Shown in pieces: positions 34,964 through 43,571 of a DNA stretch of 61,863 nt. The DNA comes from Halobiforma nitratireducens JCM 10879 (GTDB taxonomy: Archaea > Halobacteriota > Halobacteria > Halobacteriales > Natrialbaceae), in NCBI RefSeq assembly GCF_000337895.1, contig NZ_AOMA01000063.1, positions 177,752 through 239,614 on the forward strand, in the 5' to 3' direction. Numbering within the stretch: position 1 is the stretch's first letter; each line of letters opens with the position of its first letter. The notes beneath the pieces are model-generated. The model was not told where the DNA came from, did no database searches, and was given only the letters and a program-made list of their open reading frames with translations. The position numbers and the translations under genes were made by a program.

Positions 34964-35311
34964 ATGACGGACGACAGCCCGTTCGATCCGACGATCCACC
35001 GAGATACCGACACCGGAACGCTCCGCGTCCACCACGATTGGGCAGGCCCGAAACCGTTGTCGGGCCATCTCGTCGCCGTCGTGAGGAGAGCCCCTGAACT
35101 CGAGTTCGCCGACGGAGAACGGCTGTTCGACGCGGTCGATCCGGAGGCTCTCGACTCGCTGTTCGAGCCGATTTCGAACAGTCCCCGTCGGTCGGGCGAT
35201 GTTCGAATCGAGTTTCGCCAGTTCACGGTAACTGTGTCTGCCGACGGGGAGGTCGTTTTCGATCCGGACGCCGATAGCTGGTGGAACGAGAGCCAGGGAA
35301 ACGAGGAGTGA
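34964..35311 (+). CDS. Stand-alone HalOD1 output-domain protein
   Basis: 115 aa from the ATG at 34964. LRVHHDWAGPKPLSGHLVAVV, the LFDAVDPEALDSLFEP segment and FRQFTVTVSADGEVVF match HalOD1, a domain found at the C terminus of haloarchaeal response regulators or alone, proposed as a signalling output. No receiver is fused or adjacent. A second one is at 48763-49122. Confidence 0.85.
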   Translation: MTDDSPFDPTIHRDTDTGTLRVHHDWAGPKPLSGHLVAVVRRAPELEFADGERLFDAVDPEALDSLFEPISNSPRRSGDVRIEFRQFTVTVSADGEVVFDPDADSWWNESQGNEE

Positions 35312-35438
35312 CCGTCGTGGTTTCGTGTCGACTGACGACGACTCGACTCCGAAGACACGGCGTTGGATCGACGGTCAGGCGGTTCGTCGTCCCGAACCCC
35401 AGACAGGGCACCGTCGCACAACTGCGTCCGCCGCCCCG

Positions 35439-36689
35439 TTAGCTCGTCAAGTCGGCCCGTTCGACCGCGAGTTCGACCTCGGGCGCGAGCCGGTTGCAGA
35501 CCGCAGGCCCATCGCGTTCTCGGACGACGAGCCCGTCCTCCTCGAGCGACGAGAGGTGGTAAGACACCGTACTCGGGTCCAGATTCAGCACGTCAGCGAG
35601 CTCGCTCGTCTGCATCCTCTCACGTGTTGCAAGCGTCTCGAGGAGCCGTCTCGTCGACTCCTCGGACAGAGCCGTCCGTAGCTCGATGTCGATGTCCGCG
35701 GTCGTATCGATGCAGTAGTACCGGCGCTTCCCGCGAATCTTTTCGGAAGTCACCAGGCGCTCTTCCTCGAGAATGCGGAGGTGATGACGGATCGTCGACA
35801 GCGACACCTCGGTCACGGACTCGAGTTCCGACAGGTGGACGCCTGGTGCGTTCGTGATCGCCTGGTACAGCTCTCGTCTCGTGTCGTGTTCGAGCGGATC
35901 GGAGTCGTCGAACCGGCTGCACCGAAACAGAGCGAGCGGCAGTTCCCAGGGCCGGTCTCCCTCGAGATCGATCCCCTGGGCGTAGACCGTTCCGGTCCGC
36001 GCGGCCGACCGGCGAAGGACTGGGTTCTGTACGGTCAACACTGCGGCGTTTCCGGACGCCGACGCACCGCCGATCGCGGTGAGGATGGTTGCAGCGGTAA
36101 GCCCGATCGTTTCCCCGACCGTGCTGGCGTCGGCGTCGGTCGACCCTGACTGGTCGTCCCCGCTACTGGCCGCGACGCTTCCGTTCTCCTGCCCACTGGG
36201 CCGATCCTCGTCGTTCGAAGACGGCTGGTCGCTCGAGGTACTCGAGGGTGACGATCCGTTCGGGGTGCTTTCCTCGTCTTCGTCGGCTTCGCCATCTTCG
36301 TCGTCCTCGTCGTCAGGGTCGTCTGGATCGTCTGGATCGTCAGGGTCGTCTGGGTCGTCTGGGTCGTCCTCGTCGTCCGGGTCGTCTGGGTCGTCTGGGT
36401 CGTCCTCGTCGTCAGGGTCGTCCTCGTCGTCAGGGTCGTCCTCGTCGTCAGGGTCGTCCTCGTCGTCAGGGTCGTCCTCGTCGTCAGGGTCGTCTGGGTC
36501 GTCCTCGTCGTCCTCACTTTGTGCCTCGAGGACTGAAGCGAACTCAGCCGGCGACTCCGCGAGGCCCCCATCAGCGGTGCTGCCCGCAGAGCCAAAATCC
36601 ACGGCAGCTACCCCACCGAAGGCTGTACTCAGGAATACGATCGAGACGAACGCACAAACGAGCAGACGCCGGCCAGCACGTTCGCTCAT
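35439..36689 (-). CDS. Secreted-to-cytosol regulator: signal peptide, Asp-rich repeat, TM, two winged helices
   Basis: 416 aa from the ATG at 36689. Residues 1-29 are a Sec-type signal or anchor ending GGVAA. Residues 58-140 are a repeat of DDPDDE units with about 60 Asp or Glu. A Ser/Asn/Gln-rich spacer follows, then a weak TM helix (about 192-222, TIGLTAATILTAIGG). The C-terminal part has two ArsR-like winged helices (about 264-330, with STIRHHLRIL, and 335-400, with STVSYHLSSL). If the topology is right, an external poly-acid arm is joined to an internal DNA-binding pair, a one-component membrane regulator. Only the first region is unusual; HTH-containing membrane proteins are known in haloarchaea. 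Confidence 0.85.
   Translation of the reverse strand: MSERAGRRLLVCAFVSIVFLSTAFGGVAAVDFGSAGSTADGGLAESPAEFASVLEAQSEDDEDDPDDPDDEDDPDDEDDPDDEDDPDDEDDPDDEDDPDDPDDPDDEDDPDDPDDPDDPDDPDDPDDEDDEDGEADEDEESTPNGSSPSSTSSDQPSSNDEDRPSGQENGSVAASSGDDQSGSTDADASTVGETIGLTAATILTAIGGASASGNAAVLTVQNPVLRRSAARTGTVYAQGIDLEGDRPWELPLALFRCSRFDDSDPLEHDTRRELYQAITNAPGVHLSELESVTEVSLSTIRHHLRILEEERLVTSEKIRGKRRYYCIDTTADIDIELRTALSEESTRRLLETLATRERMQTSELADVLNLDPSTVSYHLSSLEEDGLVVRERDGPAVCNRLAPEVELAVERADLTS
36297..36513. repeat. Tandem repeat encoding the Asp-rich arm
   Basis: About 215 bases made of near-identical 9- and 15-base units (GTCGTCTGG, CTCGTCGTCAGGGTC on the plus strand). Copy number changes here would keep the reading frame. 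Confidence 0.9.
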
Positions 36690-36861
36690 AGTAGGTGGGT
36701 GAGATGAGGTCGTCACTCGATTGCTGCCGTTCCGGACGAAGACGTACAGTGACTTTGACCAGTCACTTCCTTAAATCTACTCGAGCACGTACCGGATGGG
36801 ACACGCTCTCGAGACGGCCTGTGTAGTCACCGTTTTACCACTCGAGGCGCTACCGGGCCGT

Positions 36862-38619
36862 ATGACCGACCCCGAGACGTTGTCCGTGACGATCGTCGAC
36901 GGCTACGTCGACGAGCCCGCACACTTCGGGGTGCCGCCGTACATCTCGACGTATCCGCGCTACGCGGCGGGCGCGCTCGTCGACGCGGGTGTTCCCCGCG
37001 AGCGGATCACGTACCACACGATCGACGGCCTCCGCGACGAGCCCGACCGCTGGCGCGATGTCGACGAGGCGGACCTGCTGCTCTACCTGGGCGGGATGAC
37101 CGTCCCCGGGAAGTACGTCGGGGGGACGCCGGCCGAACCGGACGAGGTGCGCAAACTCGCCTGGACTGCAAGCGGCACGAGCTTGATGGGGGGGCCCGTC
37201 AAGTTCGGCGTCGGCGACGAGAACGCCGGTGCGACCGAAACGGAGCGCCAGGACCTCGATTTCGATTTCGTCGCCAAGGGCGACGTCGAGGCCGCCGTCT
37301 ACGACCTCGTCGAGAGCGGCCTCGAGGGCTTTAACAACCGGATGCGCGACGTCGACGAGGTCTCGCGGTGGGCCCAGGACGGTGCCTTCATCGTCGAGCA
37401 ACATCCCAACCACCCCGACTACCTGATCGCCGAACTCGAGACCTCACGGGGCTGTGCGTATCGGTGTTCGTTCTGTACGGAGCCGCTGTACGGCAACCCC
37501 GACTTCCGGCCTGCACCCACCGTGGTCGGCGAGGTCGACGCACTCTCCGATTACGGCGTCAGGCACTTCCGGCTCGGTCGCCAGGCCGACATCCTCGCTT
37601 ACGGCGGCGACGGCGAAGCGCCCAACCCGGACGCTCTCCGGCAGCTTTACAGCGGTATTCGCGAGGTCGCGCCCGACCTCGAGACGCTGCACCTGGACAA
37701 TATGAACCCCATCACGATCGTCGAGTGGCCCGAGAAGTCACGGGAGGGGATTCGGATCATCGCCGAGCACAACACCCCCGGCGACACCGCCGCGTTCGGC
37801 CTCGAGTCCGCGGACCCGATCGTCCAGGAGGAGAACAACTTGAACGTCACCGCCGAGGAGTGTTTCGAGGCCGTCCGGATCGTCAACGAAGAGGCGGGGT
37901 GGCGACCTGGCGAATCGCCCACAGATGGCCCCAGCGTCGGCGACGACACCCCCGGGCGACTCCCGAAGCTGCTTCCGGGGATCAACCTCCTGCACGGGCT
38001 CAAAGGCGAACGGGAGGAGACCTACGAGCGCAACATGGCGTTCCTCCAGCGGGTCTACGACGAGGGGTACATGCTCCGGCGAGTCAACATCCGGCAGGTG
38101 ATGTCCTTCGACGGCACCGACATGTCCGACACGGGAGCCGAAATCGCCAGAGAACACAAGAAGCTGTTCAAACGTTACAAGCAACGGGTCCGCGAGGAGA
38201 TCGACAACCCGATGTTAGCGCGCGTCGCGCCGCCCGGCACCGTGTTGCCGGACGTCCATCTCGAGTACCACCAGGACGGGAAGACGTTCGGGCGACAACT
38301 CGGTACGTACCCGCTTCTCGTCGGGATTCCCGGCGAGCGTGAACTCGGCCGGACGATCGACGTCGCGATCGTCGATCACGGCTACCGCTCCGTGACCGGC
38401 GTCCCGTACCCGCTCGATCTCAACGGCGCGTCGATGGACGAACTCACGGCGATTCCGGGCGTCGGGGACCGAACTGCGGGCGACATCGTCGTCAATCGGC
38501 CGCACGAGTCCGTCGCCGACGCGAGCCCGGGTCTGGGTCTCGAGACGGAAACGGAGACGGGGATCGACCTCTCACGGTTCGTCACGGCCGAAACCGGGCC
38601 GGAGACGGGAGCCGATTGA
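36862..38619 (+). CDS. Radical SAM protein with C-terminal helix-hairpin-helix
   Basis: 585 aa from the ATG at 36862. It has an N-terminal B12-binding-like domain (about 5-150, GGMTVPGKYVGG), a radical SAM barrel with Cys198-x3-Cys202-x2-Cys205 (RGCAYRCSFCTEP), and a C-terminal region with LDLNGASMDELTAIPGVGDRTAGDIV, a helix-hairpin-helix that may bind nucleic acid. This is the MJ1487-type archaeal family, substrate unknown, possibly an RNA or protein modifier. The last 30 residues are low-complexity Glu/Thr. A frame extension to 36796 is not supported. Confidence 0.9.
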   Translation: MTDPETLSVTIVDGYVDEPAHFGVPPYISTYPRYAAGALVDAGVPRERITYHTIDGLRDEPDRWRDVDEADLLLYLGGMTVPGKYVGGTPAEPDEVRKLAWTASGTSLMGGPVKFGVGDENAGATETERQDLDFDFVAKGDVEAAVYDLVESGLEGFNNRMRDVDEVSRWAQDGAFIVEQHPNHPDYLIAELETSRGCAYRCSFCTEPLYGNPDFRPAPTVVGEVDALSDYGVRHFRLGRQADILAYGGDGEAPNPDALRQLYSGIREVAPDLETLHLDNMNPITIVEWPEKSREGIRIIAEHNTPGDTAAFGLESADPIVQEENNLNVTAEECFEAVRIVNEEAGWRPGESPTDGPSVGDDTPGRLPKLLPGINLLHGLKGEREETYERNMAFLQRVYDEGYMLRRVNIRQVMSFDGTDMSDTGAEIAREHKKLFKRYKQRVREEIDNPMLARVAPPGTVLPDVHLEYHQDGKTFGRQLGTYPLLVGIPGERELGRTIDVAIVDHGYRSVTGVPYPLDLNGASMDELTAIPGVGDRTAGDIVVNRPHESVADASPGLGLETETETGIDLSRFVTAETGPETGAD

Positions 38620-38778
38620 CTCGTGGGGAACTCGAGTCGGGGAAGAGCAAACGGCTGAAGAAAACAGAAATCCCGGCCGTCGAAACGGGGTCGATCCGGC
38701 TCCGATCCCCCGTTCCGGCGGACTCGGTCGGTAGTTCTATTATGCAGGGGGAGTAGAGAAGACGATGAGGGTCTACCT
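38620..38778. other. Intergenic region with the TRAM gene promoter
   Basis: About 160 bases. TCTATTATG near 38735-38743 is a plausible TATA box, which would put the start of the RNA near 38765 and leave a leader of about 14 bases before the GTG. Confidence 0.4.
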
Positions 38779-39189
38779 GTGGAAATATCTGAAAAACTCC
38801 TGTGTCTGTTCAGTACCGAAGTTTCGACAGAGGAGGACCGGTACGTCATCGAAGTACCACGACAAGAGGTGGAGACCGGCGACATCGATCCCGAGGAAGT
38901 GTACCGCGTCGCACTCATTTCTCGAGACGAGGCGGACGCTGGCGGGGAGAGCACGTCCTCGACGCAGCCGGAGACTGCGCCGTCCGAGCCACAGCCACCG
39001 GTCGACACCGGGGAAACCCGCTACGTCGAGATCGAAGACATCGGGAAGCAGGGCGACGGGATCGCCCGGGTCGAGCGTGGCTACGTCATCATTGTCCCCG
39101 GTGCGGACGTCGGCGAGCGCGTCAAGATCGAGGTCACCGAAGTAAAATCGAACTTCGCGGTCGGCGAGATCATCGAAGAAACGTTTTAA
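38779..39189 (+). CDS. TRAM-domain protein
   Basis: 136 aa from a GTG at 38779 (MEISEKLLCLFSTEV). The C-terminal 60 residues (VEIEDIGKQGDGIARVERGYVIIVPGADVGERVKIEV in pieces) are a TRAM OB-fold, an RNA-binding module. The N-terminal part is a short conserved haloarchaeal segment; the middle is a Ser/Pro/Glu linker. Stand-alone archaeal TRAM proteins act as cold-responsive RNA chaperones in methanogens. It stands next to a radical SAM protein that may modify RNA. Confidence 0.92.
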   Translation: MEISEKLLCLFSTEVSTEEDRYVIEVPRQEVETGDIDPEEVYRVALISRDEADAGGESTSSTQPETAPSEPQPPVDTGETRYVEIEDIGKQGDGIARVERGYVIIVPGADVGERVKIEVTEVKSNFAVGEIIEETF

Positions 39190-39202
39190 CACCGCTGTTT
39201 CC

Positions 39203-39225
39203 TCGGATCGGCGTTGCCGATCCGA
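39203..39225 (+). terminator. Hairpin after the TRAM gene
   Basis: TCGGATCGGC-GTT-GCCGATCCGA is a perfect 10-bp stem with a 3-base loop starting 13 bases after the TRAM stop. No T-run follows, so termination is a guess; RNA stability or autoregulation are alternatives. Confidence 0.45.
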
Positions 39226-39356
39226 TCGTCACCGACCGCTATCGAGAACCGGACGGGAGTACTCCGGAGTACGTCGCGGTGCACGCTCGGAACACTGTGA
39301 AGGGAGAACTGGAACCGGCCCGAGTACCGGCGTAGCGTTTCCCCTTGGAGTTTCGT

Positions 39357-40124
39357 CTATCGGTCCGGAATCGTTTCCCGGAACCGGTCCGGATCGTCGT
39401 GGAAGCAGTCGCCGACGACGATCGCGTCAGCGCCGGCCTCGAGAATTTCGGTCGCCTTCTCTCGGCTGTCGATCCCGCCGCCGTACAGCAACGTCGTCTC
39501 CTCGAGATAGGGTGTTGCGGCCTCGACGTCCTCGGGACCGCCGTAGGTACCCGAGTACTCGATGTAGAAGATCGGAAAGCCGTAGAACGACTCGGTGGCA
39601 AGCGCCGCGCCCGCGACCTGCTCGGGGGTGTAGGCCGTCTCGACGCTGGCCCGCTTGGCCGCAGCCGACTCGAGGTGCTGGACGACGTACCCCTCGCCGA
39701 GTAGTTTGTCGGTAAGCGCCGAGACGGCATCTCGCCCCTTCGAGGCGATGAGATCGCCGACCAGCGGCACGCTCGTCCCGAGTGTCTCCTCGGGCTTTCG
39801 GCCGACCTCGGTGAACAGGTCGACGTGTTTCCCGACGAAGTGGGTGCGATCCCCATTGTAGACGGCTGGAACGGACATGGCGTCTACGGCCTCGAGCGTG
39901 TCGGTCGAGACGTGCGCCGCGTTGTACGGCTCCTGCCAGACGGGGATGTCGGGAAAGGAGCGCTCGAGCGATCGAATCGTCTCGAGGGCGTTGTCGGCGG
40001 TGACGCCGTCGGAGCCGCCGACGATCAACAGATCGGTCCCCTCGAGAATGCCGAGGTCGTCGGGGAGGGGCTTCGCGGGATCGACTTTCGTGACGTGGGA
40101 GATACGACTCCAGTCGACGTGCAT
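39357..40124 (-). CDS. Geranylgeranylglyceryl phosphate synthase-like prenyltransferase (PcrB family)
   Basis: 255 aa from the ATG at 40124; a box reading ATACAAAAATC on this strand lies about 28 bases upstream. It is a TIM-barrel enzyme that joins a polyprenyl diphosphate to sn-glycerol-1-phosphate, the first ether bond of archaeal lipids. THVTKVDPAKPL-type start, VGGSDGVT, YIEYSGTYGGP, LLYGGGIDS and VVGDCFHDDP match the phosphate- and glycerol-binding loops. The chain length is not predictable by eye. The longer frame to 40322 overlaps the next gene and is rejected. Confidence 0.92.
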   Translation of the reverse strand: MHVDWSRISHVTKVDPAKPLPDDLGILEGTDLLIVGGSDGVTADNALETIRSLERSFPDIPVWQEPYNAAHVSTDTLEAVDAMSVPAVYNGDRTHFVGKHVDLFTEVGRKPEETLGTSVPLVGDLIASKGRDAVSALTDKLLGEGYVVQHLESAAAKRASVETAYTPEQVAGAALATESFYGFPIFYIEYSGTYGGPEDVEAATPYLEETTLLYGGGIDSREKATEILEAGADAIVVGDCFHDDPDRFRETIPDR

Positions 40125-40194
40125 GCCCGGCCGTTCGCAAACCGTGGTGATTTTTGTATCGGTTTCGGCCGCATCTGTCCGCTGAGAACGAGCG

Positions 40195-40959
40195 TCACGC
40201 TCCGTCTGCCGTCCCGTTTCCGTGTCCATCCTCGAGCGGCCGTCCATCGATACGTTTCGCACCCTCGGAGTCGTGGACGACGACCTCGCCCGGGTCGGGG
40301 TCGGCGGGGGCGTAGGTGTCACGGACGGCGATTGCCTCCTCGAGTTCCCTGACGGCGCGTTCTTTCAACGCGCTGGCGAGGTCCTCGGCGTCTTCACGGG
40401 AGATGTCGCGGCCGAGTCCCTCGCACTCGTGGGCGCGAACGACACCGGGTTCACCGCCGGTTTCATCGGTTTCCCGCTGTGGTTCCAGCGGAACGCTGTC
40501 GACGGGGTCGCCCATCGGCTGACTGGTGCCGGCGAGAGCAACGCTGAACGGATAGGTCCGACAGATCAGCGGCCGGTCCTCGTGGGCGACGCAGGCCCCC
40601 GTCCCGTCCTCGCTCTCTTCGTAGAAGGCGCAATCGCCACAGCCGTCGGTCTGGAGCGCCCACTCGAACGTCTCCCCCGAGAGTCCGTCGTCGGTCTCCT
40701 CGAGGCCGTATGGCATCGGACGGGCGACATCACGCCAGCCCCGGTCCGCGGCCGGGGGAACCGCGTCGCTTTCCCCGTCGGTCGACTCGAGGTCGCGCAC
40801 TTCGTCGGGGAACACCGTCGCGGTGTGTTCGTCCTCGCCGTGGCCCGTACAGCAGGCACCACAGCGTGTACACTCGAAGCCGATCGACTCGATCGCGTCC
40901 GCGAGGGCGGCGACCGAGAGGTCGCGGGCCCGCTCGAGTTCCTCCTCGAGGGATTGCAC
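40195..40959 (-). CDS. YkgJ-family cysteine-cluster protein
   Basis: 254 aa. CTRCGACCTGHG near the N terminus, then CGDCAFYEE, GACVAHEDRPLICRTYPF and a later Cys in AHECEG form the eight-cysteine pattern of this zinc or iron-sulfur family (UPF0153). Its role is unknown. It precedes the GGGP synthase-like gene on the same strand by 70 bases. Confidence 0.9.
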   Translation of the reverse strand: MQSLEEELERARDLSVAALADAIESIGFECTRCGACCTGHGEDEHTATVFPDEVRDLESTDGESDAVPPAADRGWRDVARPMPYGLEETDDGLSGETFEWALQTDGCGDCAFYEESEDGTGACVAHEDRPLICRTYPFSVALAGTSQPMGDPVDSVPLEPQRETDETGGEPGVVRAHECEGLGRDISREDAEDLASALKERAVRELEEAIAVRDTYAPADPDPGEVVVHDSEGAKRIDGRPLEDGHGNGTADGA

Positions 40960-41099
40960 GACTCATCCTTCGTGGGAACGGGGAAAAGTCAGTCGCTCGC
41001 GGGCAGCACCGCGTCGACTCATACTGCCGGCCAAACCGATACGGACACCGATCGCACTCGAGACGCGATCGGGTGTGTTCTGACCGTTGGCCAGTAGTA

Positions 41100-41897
41100 T
41101 CAGCGGCTCGCCGGACGCACACGTTCGCCGTCCCACACGACCCGTCCTTCGACGGTCAACTTCCCGAGGTGTGCACGGACGGTCGCCCGTGCGAGGTCTC
41201 GGACCCCCGACAGGTCCTTCTCGTAGGCCGACTCGAGGACCTCCTCGAGCGTTCGCGCCCCGTCCGCGACGGCCTCGCGGATGCGGCGTTCTCGTCTGTA
41301 GCGGTGCTCGAGCAGCCGCTCGAGCGTCTCGCGGGGTGTGTCGATCGTCGGCCCGTGGCCGGGGTACAGCGCCGGCGGATCGATCGCCCACAGCCGACGG
41401 AGCGTCGTCACGTACGCGCGCATGTCTCCTTCGGGCGCGCCGACGACGACGCTGCCTTCCTGGACTGCACAGTCGCCACAGAGTATCGGTCCGTCCCGGC
41501 CCGCCTCGAGCGCGACGTGGTCGGGAGCGTGGCCAGGCGCGTCGAGAACACGAACGCGGTCGTCGCCGAGGGGAATAGTCCGTCCGGGATAGAACACACG
41601 GTCGGGCTCCAGACCGGTTGCCTCGCGGAACCGGTCGGCCCGGCCGGCCCGTGCCCAGACGGTCGCGTCGGTCTCGGCGGCGCAGTGGTCGACGGCACCC
41701 ACGTGGTCGGGGTGTACGTGCGTGACGAGAACGTGATCGACATCGACGGACCGAGTCTCCAGGAGGTCGTCTAGGGCGTCGGTTCGGGCCGCCGGGTCGA
41801 CGAGCACGGCGCTGGAACCCGCCGCCAGCAGGTAGCCGTTCGTCTCACCGCCAGGGGCGCGCGTCTCGGTCGGCAAACTGCGACGGACGACATCCAT
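41100..41897 (-). CDS. MBL-fold metallohydrolase (LACTB2-like)
   Basis: 265 aa. THVHPDHVGAVDH supplies the HxHxDH metal site, DAPGHAPDHVAL and CGDCAV the further His and Asp, and YPGHGPTID the last. A C-terminal helical domain (about 180-265, RRERRIREAVADGARTLEEVL) resembles the winged-helix-like domain of LACTB2 nucleases and related thioesterases. Substrate unknown. Confidence 0.92.
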   Translation of the reverse strand: MDVVRRSLPTETRAPGGETNGYLLAAGSSAVLVDPAARTDALDDLLETRSVDVDHVLVTHVHPDHVGAVDHCAAETDATVWARAGRADRFREATGLEPDRVFYPGRTIPLGDDRVRVLDAPGHAPDHVALEAGRDGPILCGDCAVQEGSVVVGAPEGDMRAYVTTLRRLWAIDPPALYPGHGPTIDTPRETLERLLEHRYRRERRIREAVADGARTLEEVLESAYEKDLSGVRDLARATVRAHLGKLTVEGRVVWDGERVRPASR

Positions 41898-42124
41898 ACC
41901 TCGTGATACGGGCCCGCGACAAAGTGGATACGGGTATCGGCGCGTTGCTCGGTGGATCGAACCCCGTGGTCGGAGTCAGAAGGGAGAGCCGTATCGAGTC
42001 GAACTCGGGCTGGGGGTCGTGAAACCGGCTCGACTTCGGGAGACTCGTACGGTTTGCTGGACGCCAGTTCCGGTATAACCCGACTCGAGGCGGTTGTACC
42101 GGTACGTCGGTACGGCAACCCGTT
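41898..42124. other. Intergenic region, no gene recognised
   Basis: About 225 bases between two minus-strand genes. It should hold the MBL gene promoter; no ORF or fold stands out. Confidence 0.35.
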
Positions 42125-42406
42125 TCAGTGTTTCAGGAAGTAGACCTGCTTGCGTGCGTCACGGAAACTGTACCGGGAGCCGACCAGACCGACGTCCTCG
42201 AGACGATTCAGCGCGTAGCGGACGGTGCGATCGGGGAGCAGTGATTCCTCGGCGAGTTGCCCCTGTGAGAGCGGGGAGTCGGTCTCGAGGACTTTGGCGA
42301 CGAGCTTCGCGCTCGGGGGGAGATCGCGCAGGCGCTCGCGGTATTCCTCTTCGGAGAGCGTCGCTTCGGCTGCACCGCCACCGTCCTCAGTGGTACTCAT
42401 GCTCAT
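42125..42406 (-). CDS. Small winged-helix DNA-binding protein (MarR/HTH type)
   Basis: 93 aa (or 91 from the second ATG at 42400). LRDLPPSAKLVAKVLE, LSQGQLAEESLLPDRTVRYALNRLEDVGLV form a clear winged helix filling the protein, ending in QVYFLKH. It is conserved in haloarchaea as a short general regulator; target unknown. The region upstream (42428-42510) is AT-rich with TATATAGG-like sequences. Confidence 0.88.
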   Translation of the reverse strand: MSMSTTEDGGGAAEATLSEEEYRERLRDLPPSAKLVAKVLETDSPLSQGQLAEESLLPDRTVRYALNRLEDVGLVGSRYSFRDARKQVYFLKH

Positions 42407-42673
42407 ATCACACCGAGCGGAGTCGTCGCTGGTAAACCTTCCCTATATGTGGATACGAACAATGTAGTTTGTATAAGGACTATTATTGACCTATTAACAC
42501 AGTCGCTATCCCCGTTCCGTCCGATAGGTGCATCGGTCGATAAGGCACACTATAGCGCGTTTTATCGACGATCTTCGAACTCGAGACCCGTCCTCGAGTC
42601 GATGTGGACCCGACGGGAAACGAGTCCGAACGGGCGTTCGCGTCGGCGACGGCGCTCGACGGACTCCAGTATC
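42407..42673. other. AT-rich divergent intergenic region
   Basis: About 265 bases between the divergent winged-helix and methyltransferase genes. 42428-42510 is clearly AT-rich for this genome and contains several TATA-like elements (CCTATATG, GTATAAGG, CTATTATTG). No ORF is supported. Confidence 0.5.
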
Positions 42674-42681
42674 GTTTTATC
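42674..42681 (+). promoter_or_regulatory. TATA box of the methyltransferase gene
   Basis: GTTTTATC, about 30 bases before the GTG at 42708. It supports a leaderless GTG start over the longer frame from 42528. Confidence 0.6.
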
Positions 42682-42707
42682 CCACGGCGACTGTAGTTGC
42701 GCCCAGT

Positions 42708-43415
42708 GTGAAAGGACAGGAGTGGTACCAGGCCGACGACGTCGCCGAGGAGTACGACGACAAGCGCTTCTCCAAGGGCGGCCAGCTGATCGACCGCCGG
42801 GAGAAGGAAGCGGTCCTCGAGGCGATCATGCCCGTCGAGGACCGGAGCGTCCTCGAGATCGCCTGTGGTACCGGGCGATTCACGGTGATGCTCGCCGAGC
42901 AGGGAGCCGACGTGGTCGGACTCGATATTTCGGCGGCGATGCTACAGCAGGGCCGATCGAAAGCACAGCACGCGGAGCCGGAAGGAACCCTCGAGTTCCT
43001 GCGGGGCGACGCTGGACGACTGCCGTTCCCGGACGATCACTTCGACACCGTCATCGCGATGCGGTTTTTCCACCTCGCGGACGATCCGGAGGCGTTCTTA
43101 CGGGAGATGCGGCGGGTCTCCCGTGACCAGATCGTCTTCGATACGTTCAACCGCTTCAGCGCCCGCAGCGTCTACAACTGGGCACTACCGATGGGCTCGC
43201 GCCTTTACTCGAAGAGCGAGGTCAGCGAGTTACTCGCCAAGACGAACCTGACGCTGGTCGACGTGGAGGACGACTTCATCGCGCCGTACGGCCTCTACCG
43301 GTCGATCCCCAATGCCCTCGCCTCACCGATCCGGACGCTCGACGAGGCGGTAGGCGGCCATCCAGTCACCGATCACTTCGCGTCGGTTTCCTACTGGAAC
43401 ACGAAACTTCGATGA
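42708..43415 (+). CDS. SAM-dependent methyltransferase, class I
   Basis: 235 aa from a leaderless GTG. YDDKRFSKGGQLIDRREKEAV leads into VLEIACGTGRFTVMLAEQGADVVGLDIS (motif I and post I), then FLRGDAGRLPFPDDHFDTVIAMRFFHL (motifs II and III). It is UbiE/glycosyl-lipid methyltransferase-like. The next gene is a GT2 glycosyltransferase, so methylation of a sugar or polyprenyl-linked intermediate is plausible but unproven. Confidence 0.9.
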   Translation: MKGQEWYQADDVAEEYDDKRFSKGGQLIDRREKEAVLEAIMPVEDRSVLEIACGTGRFTVMLAEQGADVVGLDISAAMLQQGRSKAQHAEPEGTLEFLRGDAGRLPFPDDHFDTVIAMRFFHLADDPEAFLREMRRVSRDQIVFDTFNRFSARSVYNWALPMGSRLYSKSEVSELLAKTNLTLVDVEDDFIAPYGLYRSIPNALASPIRTLDEAVGGHPVTDHFASVSYWNTKLR

Positions 43416-43540
43416 CGACGCCTGCCCGGGGGGTACCCACCCCGGAGTCTCGGTTCCTCGCCCCGATCGGCGTCGACGCTCGGGGGCGATCAGCCACTCG
43501 AGTCGGCGGACGTGGTTGCTGCGGCCGATAATCCCGTCCC

Positions 43541-43548
43541 CTTTTTAG
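43541..43548 (+). promoter_or_regulatory. TATA box of the GT2 gene
   Basis: CTTTTTAG, about 27 bases before the ATG at 43572, fitting a leaderless transcript. Confidence 0.55.
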
Positions 43549-43571
43549 TTCCCGGGTGTGTACCCTGGGGT

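Noticed and set aside
36297-36513. Repeat array as a CRISPR
   Set aside because: No unique spacers; units of 9 and 15 bases are in frame inside a gene and encode Asp repeats.
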